This document shows, piece by piece, positions 55,346 to 64,000 of a DNA stretch of 64,000 nucleotides. Location: the NCBI GenBank assembly GCA_013360465.1, contig JABWBO010000029.1:1-64000 (forward strand), given 5' to 3'. Each line of letters opens with the position of its first letter. The stretch's first letter is position 1. Under the pieces are notes generated by a model that was given only the letters and a program-made list of their open reading frames with translations, had not been told where the DNA came from and did no database searches. The stretch is from Anaerolineae bacterium (GTDB lineage Bacteria; Chloroflexota; Anaerolineae; Aggregatilineales; Phototrophicaceae). The position numbers were made by a program, and so were the translations under genes.

Positions 55346-56488
55346 TTATGCCTTCAGGAGGGTGGCGACGGCGACCGAAAAACCTGGCAGGATGCTGCCA
55401 CCGTCCAGCGTGTCGTTGAAATTCAGCGTTTTGGCGCGCTTGCCGGGAACCTGGACCTTGATCTGACGCTTATGGGGCAGCACGTGCCAGGTTGTGACCT
55501 CCGCGCGATGCAGTGCTTTCAGATTTTCCGTCGATTCCTTGTGAACGCTCGGTAGGTCGGGAAATTCGATCTCGACCGCCAGATCAGGGACGATGGGTAT
55601 GAATCCCTTGTCTGGCAGGGCGGCGAGGCGTTCTCGGGCGATGAAGGCGATGGCGGGCGACAGTTCCGTGTCGCCAATTTCATACACCGCACCGGCAGCG
55701 GTCACAAAACCAAGATCGTGTTCGGCGACGAAGTTGGCGATGTGACGCAGCATTTCCACCTGGATCTGGGATCGACGTGGACTGAGCCACTCTCTCACCT
55801 CGCCTACGAGCGAGGACATGAGACCTTCGAAGAGATGCATCGGGTTGTCTGTTTCAAATGGCATGAGCGAGAATTCGGGCGGTATGCCCTTCGACAGGAT
55901 GACTTGTTCCGGTATAGCCGCCAGCTCCGCCAGATAAGCGTTGGTCTCCGCCAGATCAAAGTGTTCCGGGTCAAACGACCCGCCCAACCATTCCATCAGA
56001 TCCCGGCGATCCGGCGCTTTCGGGTTACGCAGGGTTGCCAGGAGTTCAGGATATGCCCAGACTCCACCGGAGTCCTCCGGCGGTGCATTGCGCTTGCCCT
56101 TGACGCAGCTCGGCAGAACATCTGTGGAAAGTCTCGGTCTGATTTCCTCAACCTGGATATTGTGTTCCCAGCTGTCCCCGAAGTCGTACAGGTAGGTCAG
56201 TTTGGCGCCGGAATTGGGCGCGACATCCGCCAGCGTATACTGAGCCGCATTCCGATCTGCTGCGCTCTCAAAGCCCTCACCGTTCGACACGCTGTATTCG
56301 TATCCGTTGATCATGAAGGAGAAAAGGTGCGTGTTATCCCAGGGCATCGCAGCCTGGATGATCAGATGGAGACGCAGCAGACTCGTGTCTCCTGCGACCA
56401 GCAGTCTGCGCCAGATCGGCGGCGCAATGTCCTTGAGGGTGACCTTGAGTACATAGGTGGTCGGCGCTGATGACTTTCTCTTGCTCAT
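55346..56488 (-). CDS. pRiA4b ORF-3-like domain fused to a Uma2-like PD-(D/E)XK domain
   Basis: 380 residues. Residues 1-190 match the plasmid pRiA4b ORF-3 family (YVLKVTLKDIAPPIWRRLLV, FGDSWEHNIQVE, WLGGSFDPEHFD). Residues 230-380 resemble the Uma2/DUF820 nuclease fold: a helix, a strand with IGDTELSPAIAF, then PDLAVEIEFPD and later LHRAEVTTWHVLP and GGSILPGFSVAVATLL. In Uma2 the acids in PDLAVEI are catalytic; the Lys that should follow is not cleanly identifiable, so the nuclease may be inactive. Seven bases separate its stop from the next minus-strand gene (GNAT start at 55338), suggesting a transcription unit. Confidence 0.78.
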   Translation of the reverse strand: MSKRKSSAPTTYVLKVTLKDIAPPIWRRLLVAGDTSLLRLHLIIQAAMPWDNTHLFSFMINGYEYSVSNGEGFESAADRNAAQYTLADVAPNSGAKLTYLYDFGDSWEHNIQVEEIRPRLSTDVLPSCVKGKRNAPPEDSGGVWAYPELLATLRNPKAPDRRDLMEWLGGSFDPEHFDLAETNAYLAELAAIPEQVILSKGIPPEFSLMPFETDNPMHLFEGLMSSLVGEVREWLSPRRSQIQVEMLRHIANFVAEHDLGFVTAAGAVYEIGDTELSPAIAFIARERLAALPDKGFIPIVPDLAVEIEFPDLPSVHKESTENLKALHRAEVTTWHVLPHKRQIKVQVPGKRAKTLNFNDTLDGGSILPGFSVAVATLLKA

Positions 56489-56566
56489 TGCTCAGCCTGT
56501 CTGTTCTGCCATTCCGGCATACCGTAAGATATACGCAGCCTCACAACCGGTAGTATACTTCAACCC

Positions 56567-57355
56567 ATGATCGAACTCACGCGAACCCTCCTGATCACCG
56601 GCGCATCGAGCGGCATCGGCTGCGCGACGGCGCTGGCGTTCTGTCGGCGCGGCTGGAACGTGGCGGCGGTCGCCCGGCGTGCCGACCGGCTGGCAGCGTT
56701 GGTAGAGGAGTCGGGCGACCTGTCGGGGAGCATCCTGCCGCTGACCGCCGATGTCACCGATCCTGATGCGATGCAGCGCGCCGTCGAGGAGACGGTCGCG
56801 CGTTTTGGACGACTCGATGCGCTGGCGGCGAACGCCGGCATCGGGCAGCGCGGCGCGGTAGTCGAGGCGGAATGGGCGCATATCGAGGTCGTGCTGCGCA
56901 CCAACCTGGATGGCGTCTACCATACTGTCCGCGCCGGCGTCCCGGCGCTGCGCCAAAGCGGCGGTGGGCAGATTGTGATCATCTCGTCGGTTCTGGCGAC
57001 CCTGATCGCGCCCTACTACGCCACGTATGCCGCCTCCAAGGCGTTCACCGCTAGTTTCGCCGCTTCGCTGCGTATGGAGCTGGAAGACGACGGCATCGGC
57101 GTGACCGAGATGCGCGTCGGGCGGACGGCGACGGAGTTCAACGCCCGCCGCCTGGGATCGACCGACAGCGCGCCGAAGCAGTCGCATAAGCTGGTCCCAG
57201 TCATGACCCCGGAGTTCGTCGCCGAGGGAATCGTCCGGGCGGTCGAGCGGCGGTCGAAAGTGGTCTATCTGCGCTGGTTTGACCGGATGCTGGCGTGGGG
57301 TGGAGTTATTGCGCCGGGGCTGATGGGTAAGTTCTCGCGGGCGCAGTATCGCTGA
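56567..57355 (+). CDS. Short-chain dehydrogenase/reductase
   Basis: 262 residues, classical SDR: TGASSGIG (11-18) for NAD(P), NAG (89-91), catalytic Ser140/141, Tyr154 and Lys158 (YATYAASK). The C-terminal third lacks an obvious quinone- or steroid-type extension. Oxidises or reduces an alcohol/ketone substrate not deducible here. Head of a probable three-gene operon with the YbaK-like deacylase and the lipoprotein. Confidence 0.87.
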   Translation: MIELTRTLLITGASSGIGCATALAFCRRGWNVAAVARRADRLAALVEESGDLSGSILPLTADVTDPDAMQRAVEETVARFGRLDALAANAGIGQRGAVVEAEWAHIEVVLRTNLDGVYHTVRAGVPALRQSGGGQIVIISSVLATLIAPYYATYAASKAFTASFAASLRMELEDDGIGVTEMRVGRTATEFNARRLGSTDSAPKQSHKLVPVMTPEFVAEGIVRAVERRSKVVYLRWFDRMLAWGGVIAPGLMGKFSRAQYR

Positions 57356-57378
57356 AGGCGGAGGCAGGAAGAGCGGCT

Positions 57379-57867
57379 ATGGTCGTGAAACTGAACGCGA
57401 TGCGGCTTTTGGAGCAGCACAAAATCCCCTATGAGGTGGTCGAGTTTTCCGACGAGCTGCGCGATGCAGAAGAGATCGCCGAAGTCCTCGGCATGCCGCC
57501 CTACCTGGTCTTTAAGACACTGGTTGTCGAACCGGATGGCGGCGGCAAGCCGATCCTGTGCATGATCCCGGCGCACAAGCGCCTGGAACTCAAGCGGCTG
57601 GCGGCGCTGACGGGCGAGAAGAAGGTGCGCATGGCGGCGCACAAGGACGCCGAAGCGCTGACCGGTCTGAAAGTCGGCGGCATCAGCGCGCTGGCGCTGG
57701 TACAGAAGAACTGGAAGGTGTTCATCGATCAATCGGCGACCGAACACCAGCACATCCTGGTCAGCGCCGGACAGCGCGGGGTCGATCTGCGCGTGCCCAC
57801 CCTGGCGCTGATCAATCTGATCAGGGCGCGGGTGGGTGAAATCGCGGGGGATGTTGGCGAGGGGTGA
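57379..57867 (+). CDS. YbaK/EbsC family aminoacyl-tRNA deacylase (Cys-tRNA(Pro)-type)
   Basis: 162 residues spanning the whole YbaK/EbsC fold: YEVVEFSDELRDAEEIAEVL at the start, KTLVVEPDGGG, CMIPAHKRLELKRLA, then GGISALAL and HILVSAGQRG. The conserved Lys in VFKTL (47-51) and the GGISAL motif fit Cys-tRNA(Pro) deacylases that clear mischarged tRNA. 23 bases after the SDR gene; its TGA overlaps the GTG of a longer reading of the lipoprotein gene. Confidence 0.88.
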   Translation: MVVKLNAMRLLEQHKIPYEVVEFSDELRDAEEIAEVLGMPPYLVFKTLVVEPDGGGKPILCMIPAHKRLELKRLAALTGEKKVRMAAHKDAEALTGLKVGGISALALVQKNWKVFIDQSATEHQHILVSAGQRGVDLRVPTLALINLIRARVGEIAGDVGEG

Positions 57868-57875
57868 GGTGCAAC

Positions 57876-58586
57876 GTGTCTGAGCAGACGAATCGATTCG
57901 ACTTTCGGCTGGCGATTTGGACAGCGCTGCTGCTGATCGCGGCGCTGGCTGGCGCCTGCTCCGTGCAGCAGGCGACTCCTGCTGACTCCACCGCGCTGCC
58001 GCCGCAGGACCTGACGGCGGAGGCGGCACGTCAGGCGTTGGGTAGCGCGACCGCGCCGCCGCTGGAAGGGACGATCATCAGCGTCGAGACGATCACGCGC
58101 TTCGACGATATGGCGGCTGCCGCGGCGGAGATTGCTGTGGACGGCGATCTGCTCTCCACCGGCGCTTTTCCGACCGGCAGCGCCTCGCTGATCGCCTTCG
58201 AATCCGTCCCTGGAGCGAATCCGGCGGAATTTCCGACGCGCCGGCTGATCTTCTCCATCGATGTGCGCGACGCGGACGGCACAGACGCCGGGCTGCTGAC
58301 CGTGACACTTTACGCGCCGGAGAACCTGACCGGGGCGCACACGCTGACCAAAGCCGCCGCCATCATGCCGGACAAGTTCGGCGTTCTGGTGGCGCTCGCT
58401 GACCTGGAAGACGATTTTCTGACGCTTGCCGACCCCGCCGGTCTGGCGCTGCAAGGGGATATTCGCGTGCTGGAAAACGAGAACGCTTTCACGGCGGCGT
58501 TCGACTTCACGCTGACCAGCGGCGTGACCGGGCAGAGCGTACACGTCAGCGGGCGAGTGAATGGCATCCCCTACGTCGCGCAGTAG
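57876..58586 (+). CDS. Probable lipoprotein of unknown function
   Basis: 236 residues from a GTG at 57876 with GAGG about 9 bases upstream; a GTG at 57864 overlaps the previous stop and is less likely. N-terminal hydrophobic stretch and LIAALAGAC (lipobox-like, Cys about 29) suggest lipid attachment; the lipobox is imperfect. The mature domain is beta-rich and acidic, with no motif I recognise. Third gene of the SDR-YbaK unit, followed by a strong terminator hairpin. Confidence 0.65.
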   Translation: MSEQTNRFDFRLAIWTALLLIAALAGACSVQQATPADSTALPPQDLTAEAARQALGSATAPPLEGTIISVETITRFDDMAAAAAEIAVDGDLLSTGAFPTGSASLIAFESVPGANPAEFPTRRLIFSIDVRDADGTDAGLLTVTLYAPENLTGAHTLTKAAAIMPDKFGVLVALADLEDDFLTLADPAGLALQGDIRVLENENAFTAAFDFTLTSGVTGQSVHVSGRVNGIPYVAQ

Positions 58587-58605
58587 CGGCAGCGTAAAAC
58601 GAAAA

Positions 58606-58634
58606 GCGCGCCGCCCAGAGTATGGGCGGCACGC
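58606..58634. terminator. Intrinsic terminator between lipoprotein gene and pfkA
   Basis: GCGCGCCGCCCA (58606-58617) pairs with TGGGCGGCACGC (58623-58634), with one mismatch and a 5-base loop. On the minus strand the stem is followed by GCTTTTCGTTTTAC, T-rich, so it fits termination of pfkA; it can also end the plus-strand unit. Confidence 0.7.
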
Positions 58635-58664
58635 CGGAGAATGCAGCGAGCAGTACAGGCTGGC

Positions 58665-59630
58665 TCAGCGTGACAGGAAGCGCGCCATCTCGTAGTAGCT
58701 CTCGGTGATCGGGCGAATCTGGTCGATTGCCTCTTGTAGAGGGATCGTCTTCATCTCGCGCCCGACCTGCGCCACCATCACGCCCGATTCGCCGGCGTTA
58801 ATGACGCGCACCGATTTCACGCCCATGCGCGTCGCCAGCAGACGGTCGAAGGCGGTGGGGCTGCCGCCGCGCTGGATGTGCCCCAGGATGGTCAGGCGGA
58901 TCTCGAAACCGACGTTTTTGCCGCTCAGAAATTCCTGGAGCTGGGTCACCTTGAACGGCGCACCTTCAGCGATGACCGCGATGGCGTGGGTCTTGCCGCG
59001 TACGTAGGCGTCTTCCAGCGCCGCCGCGACCTCTTCCATCTTGACCTCTCGTTCCGGGGTGACGACCACTTCCGCGCCGCCCAAGATGCTGCCCATCAGC
59101 GCCAGATAGCCGCAGTTGCGCCCCATCACTTCGATCAAAAAGGCGCGCTGATGTGAAGTTGCCGTATCGCGCAGGCGGTCGAGCGCGTCGAGGATGGTAT
59201 TCAGCGCCGTATCGACGCCGATGCTCATATCGGTTCCGTTGATATCGTTGTCGATGCTGCCGGGGATGCCGACCGTCGGGAATCCCTGTTTGCTGAGCGC
59301 CAGCGCGCCGGTCAGGCTGCCGTTGCCGCCGATGACGATCAGCCCCTCAATGCCTTTTTCGTTCAGGCGGCGCAGCGCCTTCTTCTGACCCGCAGGAGTC
59401 TTGAATTCGTCGTTGCGCGCGGTCTGCAAGATGGTTCCGCCGCGCTGCAGGATGCCGCTCACCTCAACGCTGGTGAGCAGGTTATAGTCGCCGTTCATCA
59501 ACCCGGAGTAGCCCTGCCGGATGCCGAAAACCTCGATGCCCAGCTCCATGCCCGTGCGCACGACCGCGCGAATTGCTGCGTTCATGCCGGGGGAGTCGCC
59601 CCCGCTGGTCATCACTGCGATGCGTTTCAT
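58665..59630 (-). CDS. pfkA: ATP-dependent 6-phosphofructokinase (group A type) with Asn at the metal-site Asp
   Basis: 321 residues, standard length, co-linear with E. coli PfkA: GGDSPGMN (10-17), GGNGSLTGA (101-109), PGSIDNDI (123-130, catalytic Asp127) and MGRNCGYLAL. Gly104 and Gly124 indicate ATP rather than pyrophosphate use (PPi enzymes have Asp104/Lys124). Position 103, an Mg-linked Asp in E. coli, is Asn here and 125 is Ser for Thr. Phosphorylates fructose 6-phosphate. It follows dnaE on the same strand with 39 bases between them. Confidence 0.92.
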   Translation of the reverse strand: MKRIAVMTSGGDSPGMNAAIRAVVRTGMELGIEVFGIRQGYSGLMNGDYNLLTSVEVSGILQRGGTILQTARNDEFKTPAGQKKALRRLNEKGIEGLIVIGGNGSLTGALALSKQGFPTVGIPGSIDNDINGTDMSIGVDTALNTILDALDRLRDTATSHQRAFLIEVMGRNCGYLALMGSILGGAEVVVTPEREVKMEEVAAALEDAYVRGKTHAIAVIAEGAPFKVTQLQEFLSGKNVGFEIRLTILGHIQRGGSPTAFDRLLATRMGVKSVRVINAGESGVMVAQVGREMKTIPLQEAIDQIRPITESYYEMARFLSR

Positions 59631-59669
59631 AGCGTTCGATGCTCCCCTTACCTTGAGCGCGAGCCTATT

Positions 59670-62600
59670 TTAACGTCCTGTTGCAGCGATACCAGACTCT
59701 TCCTGAATTTCGATCTCGACGCCTTCCAGCTTCTCGATCTTGCGCAGCAGGGCATCACAGCACTGGGTAGTCTTGCCATTGAAGCGCAGGACGTGAGTTG
59801 GCGCGCCCGCCTCGATGACCACGATCTCGTAATGGTCGCGCCCGAAAAAAGCGTTAATTTCGCCGACCAGCTTCGTCAGCCGCCAGCGGTCACGCTCTTC
59901 GCTGCCGCTGCGCCAGAAACGCACGCGCACCAGCTTGCTCGGCGGCGGTGGGGCTTCTAACGATTCCAGCGGCGCATCATCGAAGACCATGCCGTCTTCG
60001 TCCAGCGGCGGGAGCGCATCGAAGCCGGGTGGCTCTGCCGAGGCGGCGGGGGCGGGCGGCGGGGGCGGCGCGGTGAAGGCTGGCGCGGCGGGCTGAGGAG
60101 CCGCCGGCATATTTGGCTCGCTGAAATCCTCTTCGCCCTCCATCCAGATCGGCTCCGCATCGGCGTAGGTCGGGATCAGCGCCGCCGAATCGCCGACCGC
60201 CATCTCGAATTCCTGCGTCACGCCTTCGATCTGAATCTGAGGCTCGCCGCGCCCCAGGTCGAGCCTGCCGCTGACCAGCACGACCTCGCCCGTCTCTTCA
60301 AAGAACTCCTTGAAGCGGTCCCACATCTTGGGGAAGAGGACGGCATCCACCGCGCCGAGCCGATCTTCCAGCTTGACCACCGCCATCATGTCGCCGCTCT
60401 TGGTGACCAGCTTGCGCACGCTGCTGACCAGCCCGGCATAGCGTACCGGTTTCTCGTGCAGTGCCCCGTCGGCGTTCAGCACGTCGTGGCTGGTGATGAC
60501 GTTCGCGCCCTGAAGCGCCGTCAGAAACTCGTCGATGGGGTGGCTGGAGACGTAAATGCCGAGCAGCTCGCGTTCCCATTCCAGCATGCTGCGGTTGCTC
60601 ACCTCTTCTATCTTCGGCAGTTTGCTGAGCAGGTCATCGTTGGAGGCGCTCATGACATCGCCGAAAAGGCTGATCTGCCCGACTTCGCGGGCGCGGTGCT
60701 GGTCGGCGCTGAAGCTGACCAACCGGTCGAGCGCGGCGACGAGCTGGCTGCGCGACCCCATCGCGCTGAATGCCCCGACCTTGACCAGCATTTCGACAGT
60801 GCGCTTGCCGACGTGGCGCAGATCGACGCGCGAGGCGAAGTCTGCCAGGTCCCTGAAACGCCCGCCGGTTTCCCGCTCGTGGATCAGCATGGTGAGCGCG
60901 CCAACGCCGGCATTCTTGATCGCCGCCAAGCCGAAGCGAATGCCGCGCCGCCCGTCTATGAGCGGCTGAATGTCGAAATCGAGCTGGCTCTCGTTGATGT
61001 CCGGCGGCAGGATCGGGATATCGAGGCGCTTGCATTCGGCGAGGAAGGTCGTGACCTTGACGGCGTCATCGAAATAAGTGGAGAGGAGCGCCGCCATATA
61101 TTCGGCAGGGTAGTGACATTTGAGGTACGCCGTTTGCACGGTGATGACAGCGTAGTCTGCCGCATGCGACTTGTTGAAGCCGTAGTTGGCGAAGAACTCG
61201 ATCTGGTCGAAGATCTTGCCCGCCGTATCGGTGTTGACGCCGTACTCCGGTCCCTTCTCCGTGAAGATCGTCCGGTGCTTCTCCAGGTCGGCTTTCTTCT
61301 TCTTGGAGACCGCCCGCCGCATCAGGTCCGCTTCGCCCAGCGAATAGCCGAACAACTGCTGCCCGATCTGCATGATCTGTTCCTGGTAAACGATGATCCC
61401 GTAGGTCTCGTCCAGGATGTCGGCGAGTTTTGGATGCAGATATTCGACCTGCTCCCTGCCGTGCATCCGTGCGTTGTACTGGGGGATGAATTCCAGCGGA
61501 CCCGGACGGTACAGCGACACGCCCGCCACGATGTTCTCGAACTTGGACGGCTTCATATCGCGCAACATCGACTGCATACCGCTGCTTTCCAGCTGGAACA
61601 CGCCGACCGTTTCGCCCCGCCCCAACATCGCGAAGGTTTCGCGCAGCATACCGTCCTGCGTCGGGTCGCCGGTGGGGCGGTAGGGGATGTTGTCCATCGA
61701 ATAGCGGATGCCGTGATGCCGCGCGATCAGGTCGCAGGCGCGGCGCAGATAGGTCAGCGTGGACAAGCCGAGGAAGTCGATCTTCAGCAGCCCAATCGCC
61801 TCGCATGTTTCCATCGGGAACTGCGTCACCTGCTTGAGCGCGCCTGCGTCGTCCGTCTCTTTCGTCTGCCGGTGCAGCGGCAGATACTCGACGAGCGGCT
61901 GATCGGCGACGATCACCCCGGCGGCGTGCGTCGAGGCATGACGGCTGACCCCCTGCAAATGGGCGGCGGTGTCGATCACCTGCTTGATCGCCTCGTTGCT
62001 GCCGTAGAGTTTCTTCAGGTCGGGGTTGCCCTCCACATAATCGTGGACCGGCTTGGGTTTCGGCTCGGTTGGGATGAGGCGCGCCGCCTGGTTGACCAGC
62101 GCCAGATCGACGCCGAGCGCCCGCCCCACATCGCGGACGGCAGCTTTCGCTCCCAGCGTCCCGAAGGTGATGATCGCCGCCACCTTATCCTCACCGTACT
62201 TGCGCGAGGTGTAGGCGATCATCTCGTGGCGGCGGTCATCGGGAAAGTCCATGTCGATGTCCGGCATGGTCACGCGACCGGGGTTGAGGAAGCGCTCGAA
62301 GAGCAGGTTATTCTGGATCGGGTCGATATTGGTGATGCCCAGCGAGTAGAGGACCACGCTGCCCGCGCCGCTGCCGCGCACGTTCCACCAGATATCCGCC
62401 TGACGGGCGAATTCGCACAGGTCCCAGACGATCAGAAAGTAGGTGGCGAAGCCCATCTTTTCGATGGTGGCGATCTCGAATTCCAGCCGCTCACGCAGAT
62501 CGGCTTCGCGATAGGCGCGGTCGCCGTAGCGCCAGACCAGTCCTTTTTCCGCCAGGTGACGCATGAAGGAGTCGCTGGTGAACCCTTCCGGGACGGGGAA

Positions 62601-63473
62601 GACCGGCAGATGGTATTCCTTGCGGCTCAGATCGAGATCGCACATCTCGGCGATCCTGACGGTGTTGAGCAGCGCCTCGCCGTTGTTGATGTGCCCGAAC
62701 AGACTCCACATCTGTTCCGGGTTGGCGAGGTAGTAGCTGTTGTCGCTCATACGCATCCGGTCGGCTTCAGCTTTGAGCGCCGTCGTCTGAATGCAGAGCA
62801 GGGTGTCGTGTGGGTCGTAATCTTCCGCCGTGATGTAATGCACATCGCTGGTGGCGACCAGACCGACCTGATCTTTTCTGCCGCTGCGCACCAGCCACTC
62901 GTTGACCGCCGCCAGCTCGTCCAGCTTGTGATGCTGAAGTTCCAGGTAGAAGCGATCCTTGCCGAAGGTCTGGATGTACCAATCCACGATGGCGCGCGCG
63001 CCGTCGTCGTTACCCCGCATAATCATGCCCGGAATCTGACCGCCCAGGCACGTGCTGGTGGCGATGATGCCTTCGCTGTGTCGTTCCAGGAACTCTTTGT
63101 CGATGCGCGGCTTGTAGTAGTAACCCTCCAGCTGCGCGGCGCTGGCGATCTTCATCAGATTCTTGTAGCCCGTATCGTTCATCGCCAGCAGCAGCAGATG
63201 GTGATTCTCGCGGTCCTTGGTGGGGTCGCGGTCAGTCATGCGCCGGTCGAAGGGCGTGATGTAGCCCTCCATGCCGATGATCGGCTTAATGCCGACTTCC
63301 TTGCAGGCGTTGTAGAAGTCGATGACGCCGTACATCGTGCCATGATCGCTGATGGCGAGCGCGTTCATGCCCAGGTCACCGGCGCGTCTGGTCAGCTTCT
63401 TGATGTCGCAGAACCCGTCCAGCAGCGAATATTCGGTGTGGACGTGAAGATGTACAAAGGGTTGGTCAGTCAT
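59670..63473 (-). CDS. dnaE: DNA polymerase III alpha subunit
   Basis: 1267 residues, full length. N-terminal PHP domain (HLHVHTEYSLLDG, ISDHGTM), polymerase core with catalytic Asp405 and Asp407 in PDIDMDFPDD and the third Asp in LLKIDFLGL, tHAAGVIV active site uninterrupted (no intein), helix-hairpin-helix and OB domains (VRYAGLVSSV...). A Pro/Ala-rich linker (about 1120-1185) leads to a basic C-terminal segment (LVRVRFWRSG, HVLRFNG). Replicative polymerase, probably single-copy. It is divergent from the esterase gene at 63603 and leads into pfkA. Confidence 0.95.
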   Translation of the reverse strand: MTDQPFVHLHVHTEYSLLDGFCDIKKLTRRAGDLGMNALAISDHGTMYGVIDFYNACKEVGIKPIIGMEGYITPFDRRMTDRDPTKDRENHHLLLLAMNDTGYKNLMKIASAAQLEGYYYKPRIDKEFLERHSEGIIATSTCLGGQIPGMIMRGNDDGARAIVDWYIQTFGKDRFYLELQHHKLDELAAVNEWLVRSGRKDQVGLVATSDVHYITAEDYDPHDTLLCIQTTALKAEADRMRMSDNSYYLANPEQMWSLFGHINNGEALLNTVRIAEMCDLDLSRKEYHLPVFPVPEGFTSDSFMRHLAEKGLVWRYGDRAYREADLRERLEFEIATIEKMGFATYFLIVWDLCEFARQADIWWNVRGSGAGSVVLYSLGITNIDPIQNNLLFERFLNPGRVTMPDIDMDFPDDRRHEMIAYTSRKYGEDKVAAIITFGTLGAKAAVRDVGRALGVDLALVNQAARLIPTEPKPKPVHDYVEGNPDLKKLYGSNEAIKQVIDTAAHLQGVSRHASTHAAGVIVADQPLVEYLPLHRQTKETDDAGALKQVTQFPMETCEAIGLLKIDFLGLSTLTYLRRACDLIARHHGIRYSMDNIPYRPTGDPTQDGMLRETFAMLGRGETVGVFQLESSGMQSMLRDMKPSKFENIVAGVSLYRPGPLEFIPQYNARMHGREQVEYLHPKLADILDETYGIIVYQEQIMQIGQQLFGYSLGEADLMRRAVSKKKKADLEKHRTIFTEKGPEYGVNTDTAGKIFDQIEFFANYGFNKSHAADYAVITVQTAYLKCHYPAEYMAALLSTYFDDAVKVTTFLAECKRLDIPILPPDINESQLDFDIQPLIDGRRGIRFGLAAIKNAGVGALTMLIHERETGGRFRDLADFASRVDLRHVGKRTVEMLVKVGAFSAMGSRSQLVAALDRLVSFSADQHRAREVGQISLFGDVMSASNDDLLSKLPKIEEVSNRSMLEWERELLGIYVSSHPIDEFLTALQGANVITSHDVLNADGALHEKPVRYAGLVSSVRKLVTKSGDMMAVVKLEDRLGAVDAVLFPKMWDRFKEFFEETGEVVLVSGRLDLGRGEPQIQIEGVTQEFEMAVGDSAALIPTYADAEPIWMEGEEDFSEPNMPAAPQPAAPAFTAPPPPPAPAASAEPPGFDALPPLDEDGMVFDDAPLESLEAPPPPSKLVRVRFWRSGSEERDRWRLTKLVGEINAFFGRDHYEIVVIEAGAPTHVLRFNGKTTQCCDALLRKIEKLEGVEIEIQEESGIAATGR

Positions 63474-63602
63474 GCGTGGAAAAATGCGTCCGTATGTTCG
63501 GTTTGCTTTTTCCAGTATAACACCGTTCGATTTGCGCTAAAATCGGGCGGGCAGGTTCGCCTGCGATAGGGCATTGTTAGCGTATTGTTGTAGGAGGATG
63601 TG

Positions 63603-64000
63603 ATGAAGCGGGTGAACGACCGGCGTCGATGGGGCGTGGTGATACTGGGGCTGCTGTGGGCATGGGGCGGGCTGGCGAACCCAGCGTCCGCCCTGGCGCA
63701 GACCGCCAGCGCGGCATGTTCGAGCGGCGCGCCCGAAGCGCCGGGGTGGCGCGACCTGAGCCTCGTCTCTGGCGGAGAGGAGCGGCATTTCCGGCTGTAC
63801 GTTCCGACCGGTTATGACGGCACGACGCCGCTGCCGGTCGTGCTGAGCATGCACGGCTTTTCTTCCAACCCTCAGCAGCAGCGCGATTTCTCCCGCTGGG
63901 ATGTCTATGCCGAGCAGGAGACCTTTCTGGCGGTCTTCCCGCGCGGGACGGGTTTTCCGCTGCGCTGGAATGCCGGCGCGTTCTTCCATGCGCGGTCGGG
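63603..64000 (+). CDS. Secreted PHB-depolymerase/feruloyl-esterase-type hydrolase (3' end outside window)
   Basis: First 132 residues of a gene cut by the window. AGGAGGATGTG precedes the ATG. Sec signal peptide (WGVVILGLLWAWGGLANPASALAQ), then GGEERHFRLYVPTGYDGTTP, PVVLSMHGFSSN (oxyanion-hole strand), as in LpqC/poly(3-hydroxybutyrate) depolymerase-like esterases. The nucleophile would lie past the window edge. Divergent from dnaE; the 129-base gap holds both upstream regions. Confidence 0.82.
   Translation, partial: MKRVNDRRRWGVVILGLLWAWGGLANPASALAQTASAACSSGAPEAPGWRDLSLVSGGEERHFRLYVPTGYDGTTPLPVVLSMHGFSSNPQQQRDFSRWDVYAEQETFLAVFPRGTGFPLRWNAGAFFHARS

Noticed and set aside
61860..61980. Intein at the DnaE active site
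   Set aside because: The usual insertion point in the HAAGVIV region is uninterrupted and the protein is of normal length.
60456..63569. A 1037-codon open frame on the plus strand opposite dnaE
   Set aside because: It is antisense to a full-length, motif-complete DnaE, has no ribosome-binding site or recognisable domain, and its His/Arg/Asp-rich composition is typical of the complement of a high-GC gene.

Overview
This is a 64 kb, high-GC, gene-dense bacterial chromosome segment. I infer a Chloroflexota (Anaerolineae-like) origin. The reasons are the DnaE with a proline-rich linker and extra C-terminal domain, XRE/STAND/TPR and LuxR-hydrolase regulators, Uma2 and pRiA4b-ORF3 proteins, a GH144-like secreted glucanase, and dispersed palindromic intergenic repeats. 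No rRNA, tRNA or CRISPR array is visible, so the assignment rests on protein character alone. Most genes sit in short, tightly spaced operons and many have GTG or TTG starts.

Layout. 0.2-14.5 kb is metabolic and housekeeping: a small conserved protein, a Tat-exported intradiol dioxygenase-like protein, a RecQ helicase fused to a phosphoribosyltransferase-like domain, an MFS transporter plus CehA/McbA-type PHP hydrolase diverging from a creatininase-family amidase, a GH144-like protein, a three-gene operon (BNR/beta-propeller protein, MoaD/ThiS ubiquitin-like protein, methyltransferase) and an HSL-type esterase. 14.6-20.4 kb is a compact four-gene minus-strand operon: a coiled-coil protein, two paralogous BrxC/BrxD-like (DUF2791) ATPases and an Lhr/BrxHI-like helicase. 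It resembles the ATPase-helicase module of type 2 BREX and related defence loci but has no methylase or phosphatase, and it diverges from a SWIM zinc-finger gene. This is the best candidate for an undescribed system. 22.3-28.0 kb is a TetR-controlled catabolic operon (class II aldolase, class III aminotransferase, FGGY kinase, MFS transporter) with a clear sigma70-type promoter overlapped by TetR-like operators.

28.0-37.2 kb is an accessory, decaying zone. It has a MITE-like element, an XRE-STAND-TPR regulator, a small secreted protein, a C-terminal remnant of a P-type ATPase, a LuxR-HTH/hydrolase fusion, a sulfur-relay cassette (TusA-like, broken dsrE, OsmC), an intact CopA and a DinB-like protein. 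37.3-49.0 kb holds an O-antigen ligase-like protein, then a sugar uptake operon (LacI regulator, ATPase, permease, substrate-binding protein, cupin/phosphomannose-isomerase-like enzyme) whose binding protein is an internal tandem duplication of a whole domain, and then an ABC exporter with a GT-C glycosyltransferase. 49-64 kb holds a CHAD protein, a large membrane protein, a decayed Uma2 gene, an acyl-CoA mutase with isobutyryl-CoA-mutase-type active-site residues, an Eis-like acetyltransferase, a pRiA4b-ORF3/Uma2 fusion, an SDR, a YbaK/EbsC deacylase, a lipoprotein, pfkA, dnaE and the start of a secreted PHB-depolymerase-type esterase.

Four copies of one palindromic intergenic repeat (about 1, 1.9, 13.5 and 31.6 kb) have hairpin stems that change by compensation and loops that appear in both orientations.
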